Part shown: piece by piece, positions 44,586-56,342 of the stretch
Layout of the letters: every line of letters starts with the position of its first letter
Position numbering within the stretch: the first letter of the stretch is position 1
Assembly: GCA_030490835.1 (NCBI GenBank)
Contig: CM059977.1
Location: 13,673,399-13,737,398, forward strand
Source: Annona cherimola
Lineage: Eukaryota > Streptophyta > Magnoliopsida > Magnoliales > Annonaceae
Direction of reading: 5' to 3'
DNA: 64,000 bases
Notes under the pieces: model-generated
Databases searched by the model: none
Seen by the model: only the letters and a program-made list of their open reading frames with translations
What the model was told of the DNA's origin: nothing
Made by a program: the position numbers and the translations under genes

Positions 44586-45434
44586 CGCCAAAATTCCAAC
44601 TTTCTTTAGTAAAGGCCTAAGTCGAATTCAAATTACTGATCGTAGAAGCCGCAACTACGTGATGATATGTCCATCATTCAGTATTTCTGGCAAGAGCGTA
44701 TTCTTCCTATTGCTGAATGCTTCAAAATCCCAAAATCATTCACCTGGACAATTAAGTAGCCATTAATACAAATGCACTCTAACCACTCAAAAAGCAGCTA
44801 GGCAGCTGCTCCAATGGAAGCTGGGCGGGTATCACAGCTCAAGCTTCCATTTTGGGCGAGTGCTGGGATTCTGGCAACCTCCCCTGGCCCGAGGGAGGGG
44901 ACAGAATGGCTTGAAGGAAGACTGGATATACGAATGGAAGAAAGGAAGAAAGGAAGCAAGAAAGACGACTACCTGGAAGCAATGAATCCGGCAGTTTGTA
45001 TAGACGATACACAACCGCCGGTCGAGGATTTTTCTAGGGTTGGAGTGACTGGGAGGAAGGATGTGGGAGTGAATGGTTCTCACGTGCCAACTTCTGCAAC
45101 ACGTGTACTTAGGCTGTTTATGTACGCCGTCAGAATACTTAGGGCGATGGCATGGGTGGCTGCAGTTTTTCATTGAAATATTTGCGGTTGTATTTTATGT
45201 TGGGAGCTAAGATTAACAGTCCAATTGTGGCACTTAGACATCGGTTAGACACGGCACGCATGAATGTGTATGAAGCACGCTTATCCGCCGGAGTTTTGAA
45301 TTTTAGTTCCACCGCAAAGCCCTACTCGGCAACCGAGCAACACCTTAAACCCTTTCTTTTCCGCGGCACAAAGCGTCTCCGGTGATTTTCCATCAAAAAA
45401 AAAAAAAAAAGCGTCTCCGGTGATTAAGGGAGAG
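44586..45434. promoter_or_regulatory. Shared divergent promoter region of RRP7-like and NHP2-like genes
   Basis: 850 bases separate the two start codons and transcription must leave in both directions. A telo-box-like core AACCCTA lies at 45035-45041 (- orientation) and AAACCCT at 45347-45353; such boxes are known in plant ribosomal-protein and ribosome-biogenesis promoters. No clear TATA box is seen. Overlapping open frames at 44814-45176 on both strands have no domain and are taken as non-coding. Confidence 0.6.
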
Positions 45435-47844
45435 ATGGGAAGCAACAGCGAGACGGAGAAATCCCAGAAGGAGAAGAAGAAGATGTGGGCGTTGACACCA
45501 ATAGCAAAGCCCCTAGCTGGGAAGAAGCTCTGCCAGAGAACTTACAAGCTCGTCAGAAGAGGTATTCCATCTCCCCTGGCATAAAGTCGCTTTTTTGAAT
45601 GCATTATTCATTAAATTGCTTATTACTTATTAGAGGAATCACAGGCGGCAATCGTAAGGAAAAGATACGATTTTTCAGTTATACGATCCATTCTTTGGCC
45701 GAATATTAATTCCCACACTTGAACATTTCAAGCCATTGGCTTGTTGGGCCGTCTTGGTTTGATCTGATAAAAGCGTGGACGGCTGATTGAATGGAGAGGA
45801 TCTCGCAATGGTAATTGATCTTGGTACGCTGCAGCGGTTTATGTTTGTAGATATTCTCAATATTTATCCATGATATTTACCTTTTGATAGAAGGATGGTG
45901 ATCATAAACACCCGCCTTTTGCTTTTTATATTTAAAATTTTTTTGAAAAAACTTAACCATTTACAATATTTTTTACATGTGCATATTTCCTTTATTAGAA
46001 TCTTGTATGTATAACTATCAAAATGGATATGAGACTGTTAAAATTTGAGAATAACTATTGAGCGCATATATGAAACCGTTAAAATTTGAGAATAAACATA
46101 TAGTATATGAAAATTTCCAATCAAAGTGAATTGTGGCATCATCAGTATATGCTTATGGAGGAATGTTGAAAATGCTTCAGATTTTTTTTTTTAAAAAAAA
46201 ACATTTTTTTAAGTATAGTAAGCAACATGTTGTAAATTGACCAAGTAGTAACTCAGTTTTACATGATCAGCATCTTTGGTATAAAGTCATCATTTTTAAT
46301 GATGGTGGAGCATCATTCAAAGGCTTAAAAATAAAAATACGTGACGATAGGTTTGTTTAATTTAATCTAGGGGTTGAATCAATGGACTTTTTTTTTTTTT
46401 TTTTTCTCATCGCATGTTTTCCTCACTTTGGGCTGGTGTTTCTCAGCTTCAGAGACTAAATGTTTGAAGAGAGGTGTAAAGGAAGTTGTTAAGAGCATCC
46501 GGCGTGGTCACAAAGGGTGAGATCTGGTGATGTCTTACATGAGTGGATAGTGCGAAGATAAGCTGTCCATGTTTGGCTTATGCTTGCAGTGCTTGAATAT
46601 GGGCTTCGAATCGGTAGTTGGGTCTGGCTAAATGCTAGTGCTTTCATGTTGGCTGCAGATTGTGTGTAATAGCTGGAAACATTTCTCCCATTGATGTGAT
46701 CACTCATATACCCATCCTATGCGAGGAAGCTGATGTCCCATATATTTATGTACCATCAAAGGAGGTAAGATGCAATCTTTTCCCAGATATATCTATATAT
46801 TTGGCCATTCTTTTTAGCTATTCTCAAGGAAAGAGGTCTTTGAGCATGATGAGCCTCTGAGGGTTGGAGAAATAGAGAACAGTTTCTAGAATCGAGTCAC
46901 CAATTTCTGGTTTGCCTGATTTCTGTAATTGGACTATACCTGCTACCTAGTGAATTTTTTCGATAGTTGCGCATCTAATTCTGTTTAATTGCAACTAGTC
47001 ATAGTGGTGGCTTCCATACATTGAGCCATAAGATAATCTCTCATTGTTTTATTGGTCCTTAACAATGTTATTTGACTGAAAGTCATAAATGCGGTTCATT
47101 TTACTTACAGTGACTGGTACTTGGTTCTGAACTCTCAAACTTGCTAAAACATCAACAAACTGCAGCGCTGTTTTATGAAGAAGGTGGTGCTCTTCTTCGT
47201 TGGCACATGAAATCGATAAGTTTTTATTCAGTATCACAACTTATAATGATGTTGTGGTACCTTCAATTGTAAATACTGAAGAATCAATCCTGAATATAAT
47301 CAGCCCCTGGCAGATTTATGATCCCAAAAGACTGCACATGGATCGGCTAGAGATTTCTTTCAAATCCATATAGCTACATGCTTATTTTGTGCACAGTCAC
47401 CATACTTTCAAACAGACTGCCACTTAACTCTACCTTATGTGGGCATTTATGAAAAGTCCCTGGTTAACTTCACCTGATTTGGAGATTTATGAAAAATCCA
47501 TTGTTAACTTCACCTGATGTGTCCTGGGTTTGATCCAGGCATTGGAGCGTTATCTCCTTTCATGTGCATATGTAATTGGGGTGGGAGGACCAATTCAAAA
47601 ATCAAGATCTGTAAACCGCATTCTATACCATACAGGCTCTTATCCTTTTTGCTAAATTGTCTTTTGGCTTTCCCTCCTCCAGGATCTTGCTTCTGCAGGA
47701 GCTACAAAGAGACCTACATGTTGTGTACTGGTGCTACCAAAACCCACGAAAGGTGAACTATCTGCGGAAGACCAAGAAAAACTCGAGGCAGATTACAGCG
47801 TAGTTGTAGCAGATATGAAGGGACTCGCATCGACACTTTTTTGA
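45435..47844 (+). CDS. NHP2: NHP2-like H/ACA ribonucleoprotein complex subunit (four exons)
   Basis: L7Ae-family RNA-binding protein of the H/ACA snoRNP, which guides pseudouridylation of rRNA. Exons 45435-45561, 46447-46516, 46659-46764, 47683-47844 total 465 bases, 154 residues, and phases agree. The protein starts MGSNSETEKSQKEKKKMWAL, then PIAKPLAGKKLCQRTYKLVRR and the L7Ae core: CLKRGVKEVVKSIRRGHKGL, CVIAGNISPIDVITHIPILC, VPYIYVPSKEDLASAGATKR, TCCVLVLPKPTKG. Length is as expected for plant NHP2-like proteins. The ATG is preceded by GGGAGAG and gives the family N-terminus. It shares its promoter region with the RRP7-like gene, another nucleolar ribosome-biogenesis factor. Confidence 0.95.
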
Positions 47845-48657
47845 GAGGAAAACCAATTGCATTGTAAACTTTCTTGATTGATATGCATTTTGTTTCAGTT
47901 TATGACCTCTTGAAGCATGTATTGTATTTTCTTCCTGATCTCTATTGCGATTTTCCCGTTTGAGCGTTAATCTCTGATCGTTGGTTCTGGTCTGATTACA
48001 TAGTGGGCTTGGCTTGCGTGGAGTGGTGGTGCCTGAACCCAGCTTGCCGAGTAGTGTAGGCGTACATGGGGTCGAATCATTTTTGGTTGGGACGGAGAAA
48101 TAGGAAATTTGGGTTTTGGTAAAACTAAATTCAAGTAGACCCAAGGTTTATATCTCTGATATTTCCTCTATGTAATTTTTTTTATCTTTAATATTTTGAT
48201 AATTAATTAAAACAATTCACTTCATTTATTATGTTTATCATCATTTATATTATTATGAAAATCCTAACATTTATCTAGTATCATAGTACAAGATGCCCTT
48301 TAATGTGGAACATTAGCATAATAAAATGGTTTAATGTTGGATATTAATTTTAAGGTAGTACTTTTAACATCTAAATCATATAATTTATGATTTACACATG
48401 AATTTTTTTATTTTTAAGAAAATGTGGCTCATGTACTTATTTAATTTGGATGAAATTTTGTCTTTTAAATAAATAAATAATGTTAAATACAATGAATGGA
48501 TTGAATTTTGGATCAATCACTAAAATCAATATTCATTTCTTAAAATTTAAGAATACTGATATTCTATTAGGTTGACGAAGAATGAGACAAATCTTATATA
48601 TATTAATGAACTTAAGAACACCCTCTTCATTTTATCTATCATGTGTATCACTTTAAT
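47845..48657. other. NHP2-like 3' flank
   Basis: 3' UTR followed by AT-rich DNA. Around 48285-48480 the words AATAAAATGGTTTAATGT, TTTTAACATCTAAATCAT and ATTTATGATTTACACATG recall the interior of family C elements, so an old partial copy is likely. No gene seen. Confidence 0.55.
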
Positions 48658-49056
48658 GAGGAGTGATCCTGTTAGCCTGGGCTAAGTAAATGCCTCACTT
48701 AGCCCACCTCAAAAAACCTATTTACAACAAATTTTTTTACTTTTTTCTTCATGTACTTGTTTATCTAAGTGTATTTAATATATAGACCAAGTTTTACCAT
48801 TTTTGAATATGTTTATCTATTTTTTGAGATTTTTAAATATCTATGTGTATATATGTATTTAAAATATTCTTATTTTTAAACATCTAAAAAAATTATATAC
48901 ACATATCCAAAAATGGTAAAACTTGATCTATATATTAAATACACTTAGATAAACAAGTACATGAAAAAAAAAGTAAAAAAAAGTTGTTGTAAATAGATTT
49001 TTTGAGGTGGGCTAAGTGAGACATTTACTTAGCCCGGGCTAACAGGATCACTCCTC
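48658..49056. repeat. Foldback MITE, family A copy 3 (best-preserved ends)
   Basis: Left arm GAGGAGTGATCCTGTTAGCC continues TGGGCTAAGTAAATG and CTCACTTAGCCCACCTCAAA; the right end is the near-perfect inverse through GCCCGGGCTAACAGGATCAC. The terminal inverted repeat is over 60 bases. No 9-bp duplication is found at this copy. Confidence 0.88.
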
Positions 49057-49373
49057 AATATACCATCGTTCAAAATATAGATAAAGTCCACAAATATAAA
49101 AAAACAAAAAAACAATTTTGCGGCAATGCGGCTAGCCACGCATGATCAGAAGTTCAGAATATTTTAAGATACAATAAACACGACAATGCAAGAAGTTGAA
49201 GGTAAGAGTTTTCTACCTATTATTTTCTATATCTATTCCTTATTTATGTTGTCATTGTTGGGAGAAAATCACCTGATGAGATTAGTTGACCCACTTTTCA
49301 TTTTCTATTGACGCTCGGGTGGAGTAGATCATAATTTCATGATCATGTGGGGCCTATTTTTGGGCCACTGCAC

Positions 49374-49376
<3 letters not shown>

Positions 49377-49456
<80 letters not shown>
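49377..49456. repeat. (TA)n microsatellite, ~80 bases
   Basis: Uninterrupted AT dinucleotides between the end of one family C fragment (TGGGCCACTGCACCGG, ending 49376) and the start of the next copy. Confidence 0.97.
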
Positions 49457-49461
<5 letters not shown>

Positions 49462-49832
49462 CTGTTCCGGTGCAGTGACGCTGCACTGGAACAACGATAC
49501 AGTGGGCCCAAAATGGGCTCCACATGATCATGAAATCATGATCTACTCCACCCATTGTATTTAGAATAATGTATTCTATTACCACACCAATTTTCATCCC
49601 AATCATATATGTATATGGGCCCCATCTGAAAATGGTACAAATCCAACGTAATAAAATAGTTTGATATAAATAACAACTTTAAAGTATCTGATTGGGATGA
49701 AAATTGGTATGGTAATAGAATACATTATTCTAAATACAATGGGTAGAGTAGATCATGATTTCATGATCATGTGGGGCCCATTTTGAGCCCACTGCACCGC
49801 TGTTCCGGTGCAGCGTCGCTGCACCGGAACAG
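49462..49832. repeat. Family C foldback element, copy 2, with hairpin ends
   Basis: Two arms of about 150 bases are inverted repeats (left: GATCATGAAATCATGATCTA..CACCCATTGTATTTAGAATA; right: the complement) around a ~70-base centre. The right terminus at 49800-49832 is a perfect hairpin: CTGTTCCGGTGCAGCG, one T, CGCTGCACCGGAACAG. The left terminus has a similar, slightly decayed hairpin. TA microsatellites flank both sides. Non-coding. Confidence 0.85.
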
Positions 49833-49835
49833 AAT

Positions 49836-49837
<2 letters not shown>

Positions 49838-49886
<49 letters not shown>
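49838..49886. repeat. (TA)n microsatellite
   Basis: An AT dinucleotide run of about 49 bases immediately right of the family C foldback. Confidence 0.97.
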
Positions 49887-49889
<3 letters not shown>

Positions 49890-51690
49890 GACCAACCTGA
49901 AATAATGGTCTGCATTTGCAAATCACCTGTGGTAAAATAAGAATCGGGTCAACCTTTTACAGTCTAGAGTTGACAAAAGAAGTTTTTTAAAAATATGATT
50001 AAAGTTGGGTAAACCTTCGCCTGATATGCCCGGATTTTCACTCTAAGATAAAGAGGTCTACATTACAGAGTATTTAAGGAATACACGCTATTCTCCTCAA
50101 AGATGATATGTCATATATGTTATTAATTAGCTAGCTCGGTACGTATGCTTGGAATAAATTGAACCTATGTATATTTGGAATTAAATTATAATACGAATAT
50201 AAATGCGTAAAAATGTACGTGGCCAATTTGCATTGTGTGACTATAAGAAAGGGCAATGTTGTCGCCGGAATTTTTGTAAACAGTTATTCTGATGGATTCG
50301 GACGCATCCTCACATTTAGGATGTCCTTACAAAATATTAGAGCAAAGATTGTGGGATTAGTTGACTTTTTTATCAACCTTGAGCATGCACTCGCTAACTG
50401 GGCGATAGATATAGGTATATTTCTAAAAATATATAGACAAATATATAAATCCTAGAAATTTATTTTAGCTATAGATATTTTCTAAAAAATGCATAAATTA
50501 AGGCACCATTTAGTAATAATGGTGAATAGAAAGCTATTCTTCTCCCACACTTTTCAAAAAAATTGGACACTTCAATTACTTAACTAATATATTTTTTTCA
50601 ATTTTACTTCTATATTCTAATAATCTTCTTACACGATTATTCTATTTTTAATTTTGTTTCCACATCATATCATTTTCATACTTTTCAAAAATATTTCATT
50701 CTCTAATTGACTAATTCCCACGTTTCTCCCCACCTGTACTGCAAAAAGATGCGTAAGTCTAACATGTGCTAACATTCAAATATAGTAATGTAATTCTGAT
50801 ATACGTTTATTTTTTTAAAATAAAGGGGGGCTAATCCGGAATGATTAATTGCATGGATCCAACCATGTGATCAATCGCAAGAGGCATCCATGTTTTTGTA
50901 AAAAAAAAAAAAAAATTGTCGTAATTTGTAGAATTTACGTAGCTAGATTATATAATTTTTTTAAAAAATTATAGACTTATTATTATGGCTTTTTTAAAAT
51001 GAAAATCTATACTTTCCACACACCAATGAGAATTGAGAAACTTAGTGTGAGTAAAGGTGTATATCAGATTGGGTTAACTCAGGTTACGGTTTTTTCAACT
51101 ATGACCATATTTGGAAAACATTAACCCAAATCTATTCAACTCTATTTTTTAGACTTCAGCTTAACCTTAATTTAAACTCATATAAATTAGTTTGGTTTGG
51201 ATTATAAATTGGGTTAATAAATATACAATATTTAAATTAAAATAGTAAAAATTAATCCTTTTTATGAGACTACCTTCCAATTTAAGACTGATAATAGCAT
51301 AATTACTGTGTAATTTTATTTAAAATCAATGATGTGTAGTTAATTCCTGTGTATCATATGAATCTATGTGTCAATTTTAAATTAATAGTTAACATGGTTG
51401 ATCTTGTATGACTATTTTTATATTAATAACTGAAATAATGATGGGATGATAACCACCTAACCCAAAGCAACCCACTTGGCCCACTTCAGTTCAAATAGGA
51501 TTATGTAAGCTTTTTTTTTCAAAATATGTAATCCAATCCGACCATAAATCGAATTAAATTAGCCGGGTTGAGGTTAAAAGTTGAAACCAACCCCTTCTTA
51601 CTTCTACACCCGGAATTGCCACCCATGGTGGGCCTCGCAACCTCGGCTTTCTAGCGTGAGTTATGTAGGCTCACTGCGGAGCCTTCTGCT
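49887..51690. other. Intergenic region, no gene seen
   Basis: AT-rich DNA with a weak family B relative at about 50505-50705 and a degenerate GGGTTAACTCAGGTTACGG-type tract at 51050-51190. A frame at 50213-50455 has no domain. Confidence 0.55.
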
Positions 51691-52103
51691 GCGTAAAGAT
51701 CATGTCCGGTTTCTTTCCGATTGAGGGAATGAATCCGGTTGAACCGGAACAGTCCCGGGTTTATGGACGGCTGGTAAAGCCGGTTTGCTAAAGCAGATAG
51801 CAATAAAAATCCTCGGTCCCGCGCTCGTTTTCCCCCTTTGTCGTTTCCATCTCCACTGATTTCCTTCCAGCGCTCTTCTACTCTTCCGTCCGGTGGCAGC
51901 AGCGTCCGATCGACAGCGCCATCGTCGGTTCGGCCGCCTCAGCACTCTTCCACTCCTTCGTGCAGCAACCGTTCAATTCTTCCGGTATCAACACTCTTCC
52001 AGTCTTCCATCCGGCAGCACCAGTGTCCGGCATCCAACACCATCATCTCTTCCACTCGTCTATCCAGCAGCCATTCGATTTTTCAGTTTGCAGCTTGGCA
52101 TAA
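51691..52103 (+). other. CT-rich, repetitive stretch; possible first exon of the PPR transcript
   Basis: A GC-richer island with about four imperfect ~60-base units built on CACTCTTCCA..TCCGG..AGCAGC, ending at a consensus donor (TAAG|GTAAAT near 52103). It could be a 5' untranslated exon for the PPR gene or for an unrecognised transcript. A 113-codon frame at 51838-52179 is Ser/Pro-rich and runs past the donor, so coding is doubtful. Confidence 0.35.
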
Positions 52104-54209
52104 GGTAAATAAGAATCGGATATCATCTTTCTTGTCTCATTGTTTTGGATATTGTTTCGCATTCGATGGCGTAGTTTAAGTTGGGTTCTTTATTGGTATT
52201 ACTGATATTGGCGATCGAATTTTTTTCTTAAAAAAATTTAGAATTGTTTGAACCGTTGGGTTGAGATTTGCTTTATCAATTTTTGCCTTGTTTGTTTTGA
52301 TGGTCCCGAAAAGAGAGATTGAAGTTGGTGGACTTGTGGAAATGGAGTTACAGAAACAATCAGAAGTTTCCACCCTCCTGATGCTCAACTCTCAAAATTT
52401 TAAGATCTTATCTGTAGAGTGTTGACAAGTAGGCTGTACTCCGTAGTCAGTTGAGTTGCACTGGATTCATTGCAGGAACTACTGAGGCTTTTTGGGTACT
52501 TCCATTTTAGTAAATGGATCTGATTTGTCTCAATGTCTATTACATGCTACAGCTTATGTACTCACATTGTTCAATTATTTCAATTTTCATTTGTCTTGTT
52601 TAATGATTTTGTAAGTCTGACTCAAAAATATTTTGCTTAATCATAAAATTAGGATTATACAATTTTTTTGGTAGGTATTTAAATTTTCAAAGATTAAGTT
52701 CAAACAACAACGGGATTCAATATTGGCATAGATATAATCAACAATATGAAGGTAAGTACACAATTTTCTTGCTTCCCAAATGAACTCAATTATCGCATTG
52801 CTTTTTTTTTTTTTTTTGATATCTTATTGCATTGCTTTTTTTATGTGAATTTTTTAAGCTCTTATCTTATCAATCTGCGATAAATGTTACATAGATTACT
52901 AATAGGCCGGTTCATCCGTTTCTTAGAAACGGTTGAATGAGTTGGACCAGAACCAGTTGCTTAATGGGTTCGTTAGTTGGTTCAGTTCTGACAACATTGA
53001 TTTAGACACGATGTGCATCAGGTGGGTTGACCCTGATTTGAGGGATGAAGAAGGGACGTTTCGGCGGCTGTTATTCATCTCAGGTGTCTTTCGTGTCGGC
53101 ATGTTTTTTGTCTACAATGCTTTCACTCGAACTTTTCCTGCTTCGCTCCTTCTCCTTCTTCCTGTTGAGGCAGGTGACAGAAGCAGCATCTCTCTCTCTC
53201 TGTGTGTGTCCAATTCCATTCATATCTTCTGCAACCAAATTTCAGCTTATTTGGAATCTGACTTCGGTAATCTTTTTTTTTTGGCCAATCCGTTTCTCTT
53301 TTATTTTTTTGTTCGTTCAGAAAATCGCACAAAAACCTTGGTAAAAAAAAATGCCACCTCGAGCTGACTTTCGATAGAATTTGCTAAAGTTATTCTTCCA
53401 ATGAAGTTTGAAATTTGAAATATTCTTTCCGCATAGCGAAGTTTCGATTTTGTGCTACAACTGCCCTTTTTGAATGATGAAAATCCCTGATTGTTGAAAT
53501 GGGGAGAAAGTAAGAGGTTTTTCTATTGTTCGAAATTCTCTATCCTGCAGGCATGTCTTTTCAGCTCTATCCAGTAAATATTTATGAATTTTAGATTTTT
53601 GCCGTAAAAAATTGAATTTTTAACACAATTTTCTTTGTCAGCCCAAACAAGGGAAATCAGAAATCGAAAAGTGCACTTTGAAGAATGTATTATAGAACTT
53701 TGGTTTGACCTGGGGTTGAGTTTCATAAATTAATATGATACCCATAATAGAAATTGCAACGGTTTCCAACTGGAAAGAAACAGAAATTCACACCCTCTTG
53801 ATCTGTCGAAAGAAATCAACTTTATTTGTGGTCTCACAATTGTCCACAAGTTATCTATGTTTCTACGGCTCTTTATTTGCATGCCAATTTTGATTGTGCT
53901 GACCTTTCAACCTGCAGTGTCTGGCCCCAAAGAAACGCAGTAGGCTGCATTTGGAAGAAATTGGAATGCTTTGAGTTTTCTAACTTGTTTTTTGTGTTAT
54001 CAGGTGGCCTCTGAGTTCCTCTTACTCTATCAGGGAGTTACAGGGAACAAAGTAAAAGATACTTCCAGCTTAATGTTAGAGTGAAGGGCCAACAAATTGT
54101 TTGTATGGACTAGATCCAACAAAAAAGGCAAAACTTTGTAAATGGGTTCCAGCTTTTTAATTTCTTGGCCGCTGCATGTCTGGAATTCCTGCTGCTTGCA
54201 TTCTCAGTT
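52104..54209 (+). other. Region upstream of the PPR gene, no firm gene
   Basis: Contains a 144-codon frame at 52933-53367 with no family I recognise (it includes WVDPDLRDEEGTFRRLLF). Upstream-leader or intron DNA is as likely as a small gene. An upstream ATG at 54142 opens a 24-codon frame overlapping the PPR start. Confidence 0.4.
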
Positions 54210-54216
54210 ATGCTAA
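54142..54216 (+). promoter_or_regulatory. uORF overlapping the PPR start codon
   Basis: ATG GGT TCC AGC at 54142 opens a 24-codon frame ending TGC TAA at 54216, past the main ATG at 54210. If included in the mRNA it would force leaky scanning and lower PPR translation. Whether the transcript starts upstream of it is unknown. Confidence 0.45.
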
Positions 54217-56342
54217 ATAGACTCAAAGTTGCTACTTGTCTTGATAAAGCAATATCTTCTTGCTTCGAAAGCCACTGCCGCCTGATTTCTTCTTCTCGAA
54301 TTACTAATTCAGACGGTGATGGATCAGATTCTAGCAATGAATGGGAGAAGATACTCAGGCCCTTTGACCTTGAAGAGCTTAGGAAATCATTTAATCAAAT
54401 TACCCCTCGACGACTATGTAGTTTACTTGAGCTTCCCCTTGATGTGCCAACGTCAATGGAAATTTTCGATTGGGCTGGTAGGCAAAGGGGCTACTCTCAT
54501 TCTTTCGATGCTTACTATGCTATCATCAATAAACTAGGTGATGCTGGGGAATTCAAAGTTGTGAATAGGTTATTGGGTCAGATGAAAGAGGAAGGAATTG
54601 TCTTTAAAGAGTATTTATTTATTATGATCATGAAGTGGTATGGGACAGCAAGCTTGCCTGGACATGCAACTCGGTTGCTGGATGAAATGAAAGATGAATT
54701 TAATTGCAAGCCCACGTTCAGGTCCTACAATGTTGTTTTGGATATTTTGGTTTCTGGAAATTGTCAGAGTGTAGTCCCAAATGTATTTTATAGCATGATG
54801 AATAAGGGCATTTCTCCAACTGTTTTCACCTTCTCAATCATCATGAAAGCCCTATGTTATTTAAGGGAAGTGGATTCCGCATGCTCACTCTTGAGGGAAA
54901 TGACAAAGCATGGATGTGTTCCCAATTCAGTTGTTTATCAAACCCTCATATGTGCACTTTGCAAGGAGGGTAATGTGAATGAAGCATTGAAGCTTTTGGA
55001 AGAGATGTTTTTGATGCGCTGCTTACCTGATGCCAATACATACACTGATGTTATTGATGGCCTGTGCAAACTTGGTCACATATATGAAGCATCAAAGTTG
55101 TTTGATCGAATGCTACTTCATGGTTGTGCACCAATTGCTGCTACTTACGGGGTATTGGTGCATGGGCTTTGCAAAAATGGCCAAGAAGATGATGCAAGAG
55201 CCCTTTTAGATAAAGTTCCCAATCCAGGTGTAATCTTGTTCAACACACTCATCCATGGCTATATGGCAAAGGGAAGGTTCAGTGATGCTAGATCTGTTCT
55301 TTATGAAAGCATGCTGCCTAGTGGTTGTGTTCCAGATGTTTACACGTACACCATTATTATACATGGCCTCTGCAAGGCTGGCCACATGGGTCCAGCCTTG
55401 GAGTTGTTCAATGAGATGTTTACAAAAGGTTGCTTGCCGGGCGTAATCACTTACACCCTGTTGATTGATGGGTTCTGTAAGAAAGGCCAATTAAATGAGG
55501 CCAATGAGATTGTGGAGGAAATGTCCAGAAGGGGTCTCCAATTAAATGTTGTTGGGTACAATTGTCTTATTTGTGCTCTATGCGGGGATTGTAAGCTCAA
55601 TGATGCCATTGGTATGCTCCACAAGATGGCAGCTGAAGGCTGCAAGCCTGATATAACCACGTTCAATTCTCTAATCCATGGCTTCTGCAAGAGTGATCGT
55701 TTGGAAGAAGCAATGAATATTTATCATGACTTGATTTTAGAGGGGGTAGTTGCAAATAATGTGACGTTCAACACTTTGATTCATGCCTTTTCAAGGAACG
55801 GTGCATGGGAAGAAGCAATGGAACTTGTGAATGAAATGATGTTCCAAGGTTGTATCCTTGACATCATAACATACAACGGATTGTTAAAAGCATTATGCAA
55901 TGATGGTTCTGTTGAGAAAGCATTGGGTTTATTTGATGAGATGATGAGAAAGGGTGTTGCTCCCAATAATATTTCTTACAACATTCTGGTTAATGGTCTT
56001 TGTAAAACCGGCAAAATACATTCAGCACTCGAACTTCTGAAAGAGATGCTGCACCGAGGGTTGATCCCAGATATCGTCATGTATAATAGCCTCATAAACG
56101 GCATGTGCAAGATGGGGCGATTTCGAGAGGCTTTGAATCTCTTTGATAGGCTCCATGTTGAGGGAGTTGTTCCGGACACCATCACTTATAACACACTGAT
56201 TAGCTGGCATTGCAAGGAAGGCATGCTTGATGATGTCATCTTCCTTCTGCGTAAAGGAGTAAATGATGGAATCACACCCAATTTTCGTACTTGGCATATA
56301 CTGGTCAGCAATTTTGTTAAACAACCGGCGTCACAATGTTGA
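54210..56342 (+). CDS. P-class pentatricopeptide repeat protein, MTL1-like (710 aa)
   Basis: RNA-binding helical-repeat protein, probably organellar. The start is the first in-frame ATG (MLNRLKVATCLDK); the frame is open 15 codons further upstream but without an ATG. The N-terminus is rich in Arg, Ser and Lys and poor in acidic residues for about 30 residues, as in a mitochondrial targeting peptide. A conserved segment (EWEKILRPFDLEELRKSFNQ..LLELPLDVPTSMEIFDWAG) leads into about 16 canonical 35-residue repeats, e.g. VYTYTIIIHGLCKAGHMGPA and ITTFNSLIHGFCKSDRLEEA. There is no E, DYW or SMR domain. From memory the layout and wording resemble Arabidopsis MTL1 (At5g64320), needed for translation and splicing of mitochondrial nad7; orthology is inferred. 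The gene is intronless and intact, as is common for PPR genes. Confidence 0.95.
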   Translation: MLNRLKVATCLDKAISSCFESHCRLISSSRITNSDGDGSDSSNEWEKILRPFDLEELRKSFNQITPRRLCSLLELPLDVPTSMEIFDWAGRQRGYSHSFDAYYAIINKLGDAGEFKVVNRLLGQMKEEGIVFKEYLFIMIMKWYGTASLPGHATRLLDEMKDEFNCKPTFRSYNVVLDILVSGNCQSVVPNVFYSMMNKGISPTVFTFSIIMKALCYLREVDSACSLLREMTKHGCVPNSVVYQTLICALCKEGNVNEALKLLEEMFLMRCLPDANTYTDVIDGLCKLGHIYEASKLFDRMLLHGCAPIAATYGVLVHGLCKNGQEDDARALLDKVPNPGVILFNTLIHGYMAKGRFSDARSVLYESMLPSGCVPDVYTYTIIIHGLCKAGHMGPALELFNEMFTKGCLPGVITYTLLIDGFCKKGQLNEANEIVEEMSRRGLQLNVVGYNCLICALCGDCKLNDAIGMLHKMAAEGCKPDITTFNSLIHGFCKSDRLEEAMNIYHDLILEGVVANNVTFNTLIHAFSRNGAWEEAMELVNEMMFQGCILDIITYNGLLKALCNDGSVEKALGLFDEMMRKGVAPNNISYNILVNGLCKTGKIHSALELLKEMLHRGLIPDIVMYNSLINGMCKMGRFREALNLFDRLHVEGVVPDTITYNTLISWHCKEGMLDDVIFLLRKGVNDGITPNFRTWHILVSNFVKQPASQC

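Noticed and set aside
44814..45176. Overlapping 113-120-codon frames on both strands in the RRP7/NHP2 promoter region
   Set aside because: No family resemblance; both strands are open together and the interval lies between two well-supported starts.
49329..49921. Frames with long Tyr-Ile repeats
   Set aside because: Translation of TA microsatellites, not protein-coding.
54165..54209. PPR start 15 codons upstream at 54165
   Set aside because: The codon there is TTG, not ATG; the first in-frame ATG is at 54210.
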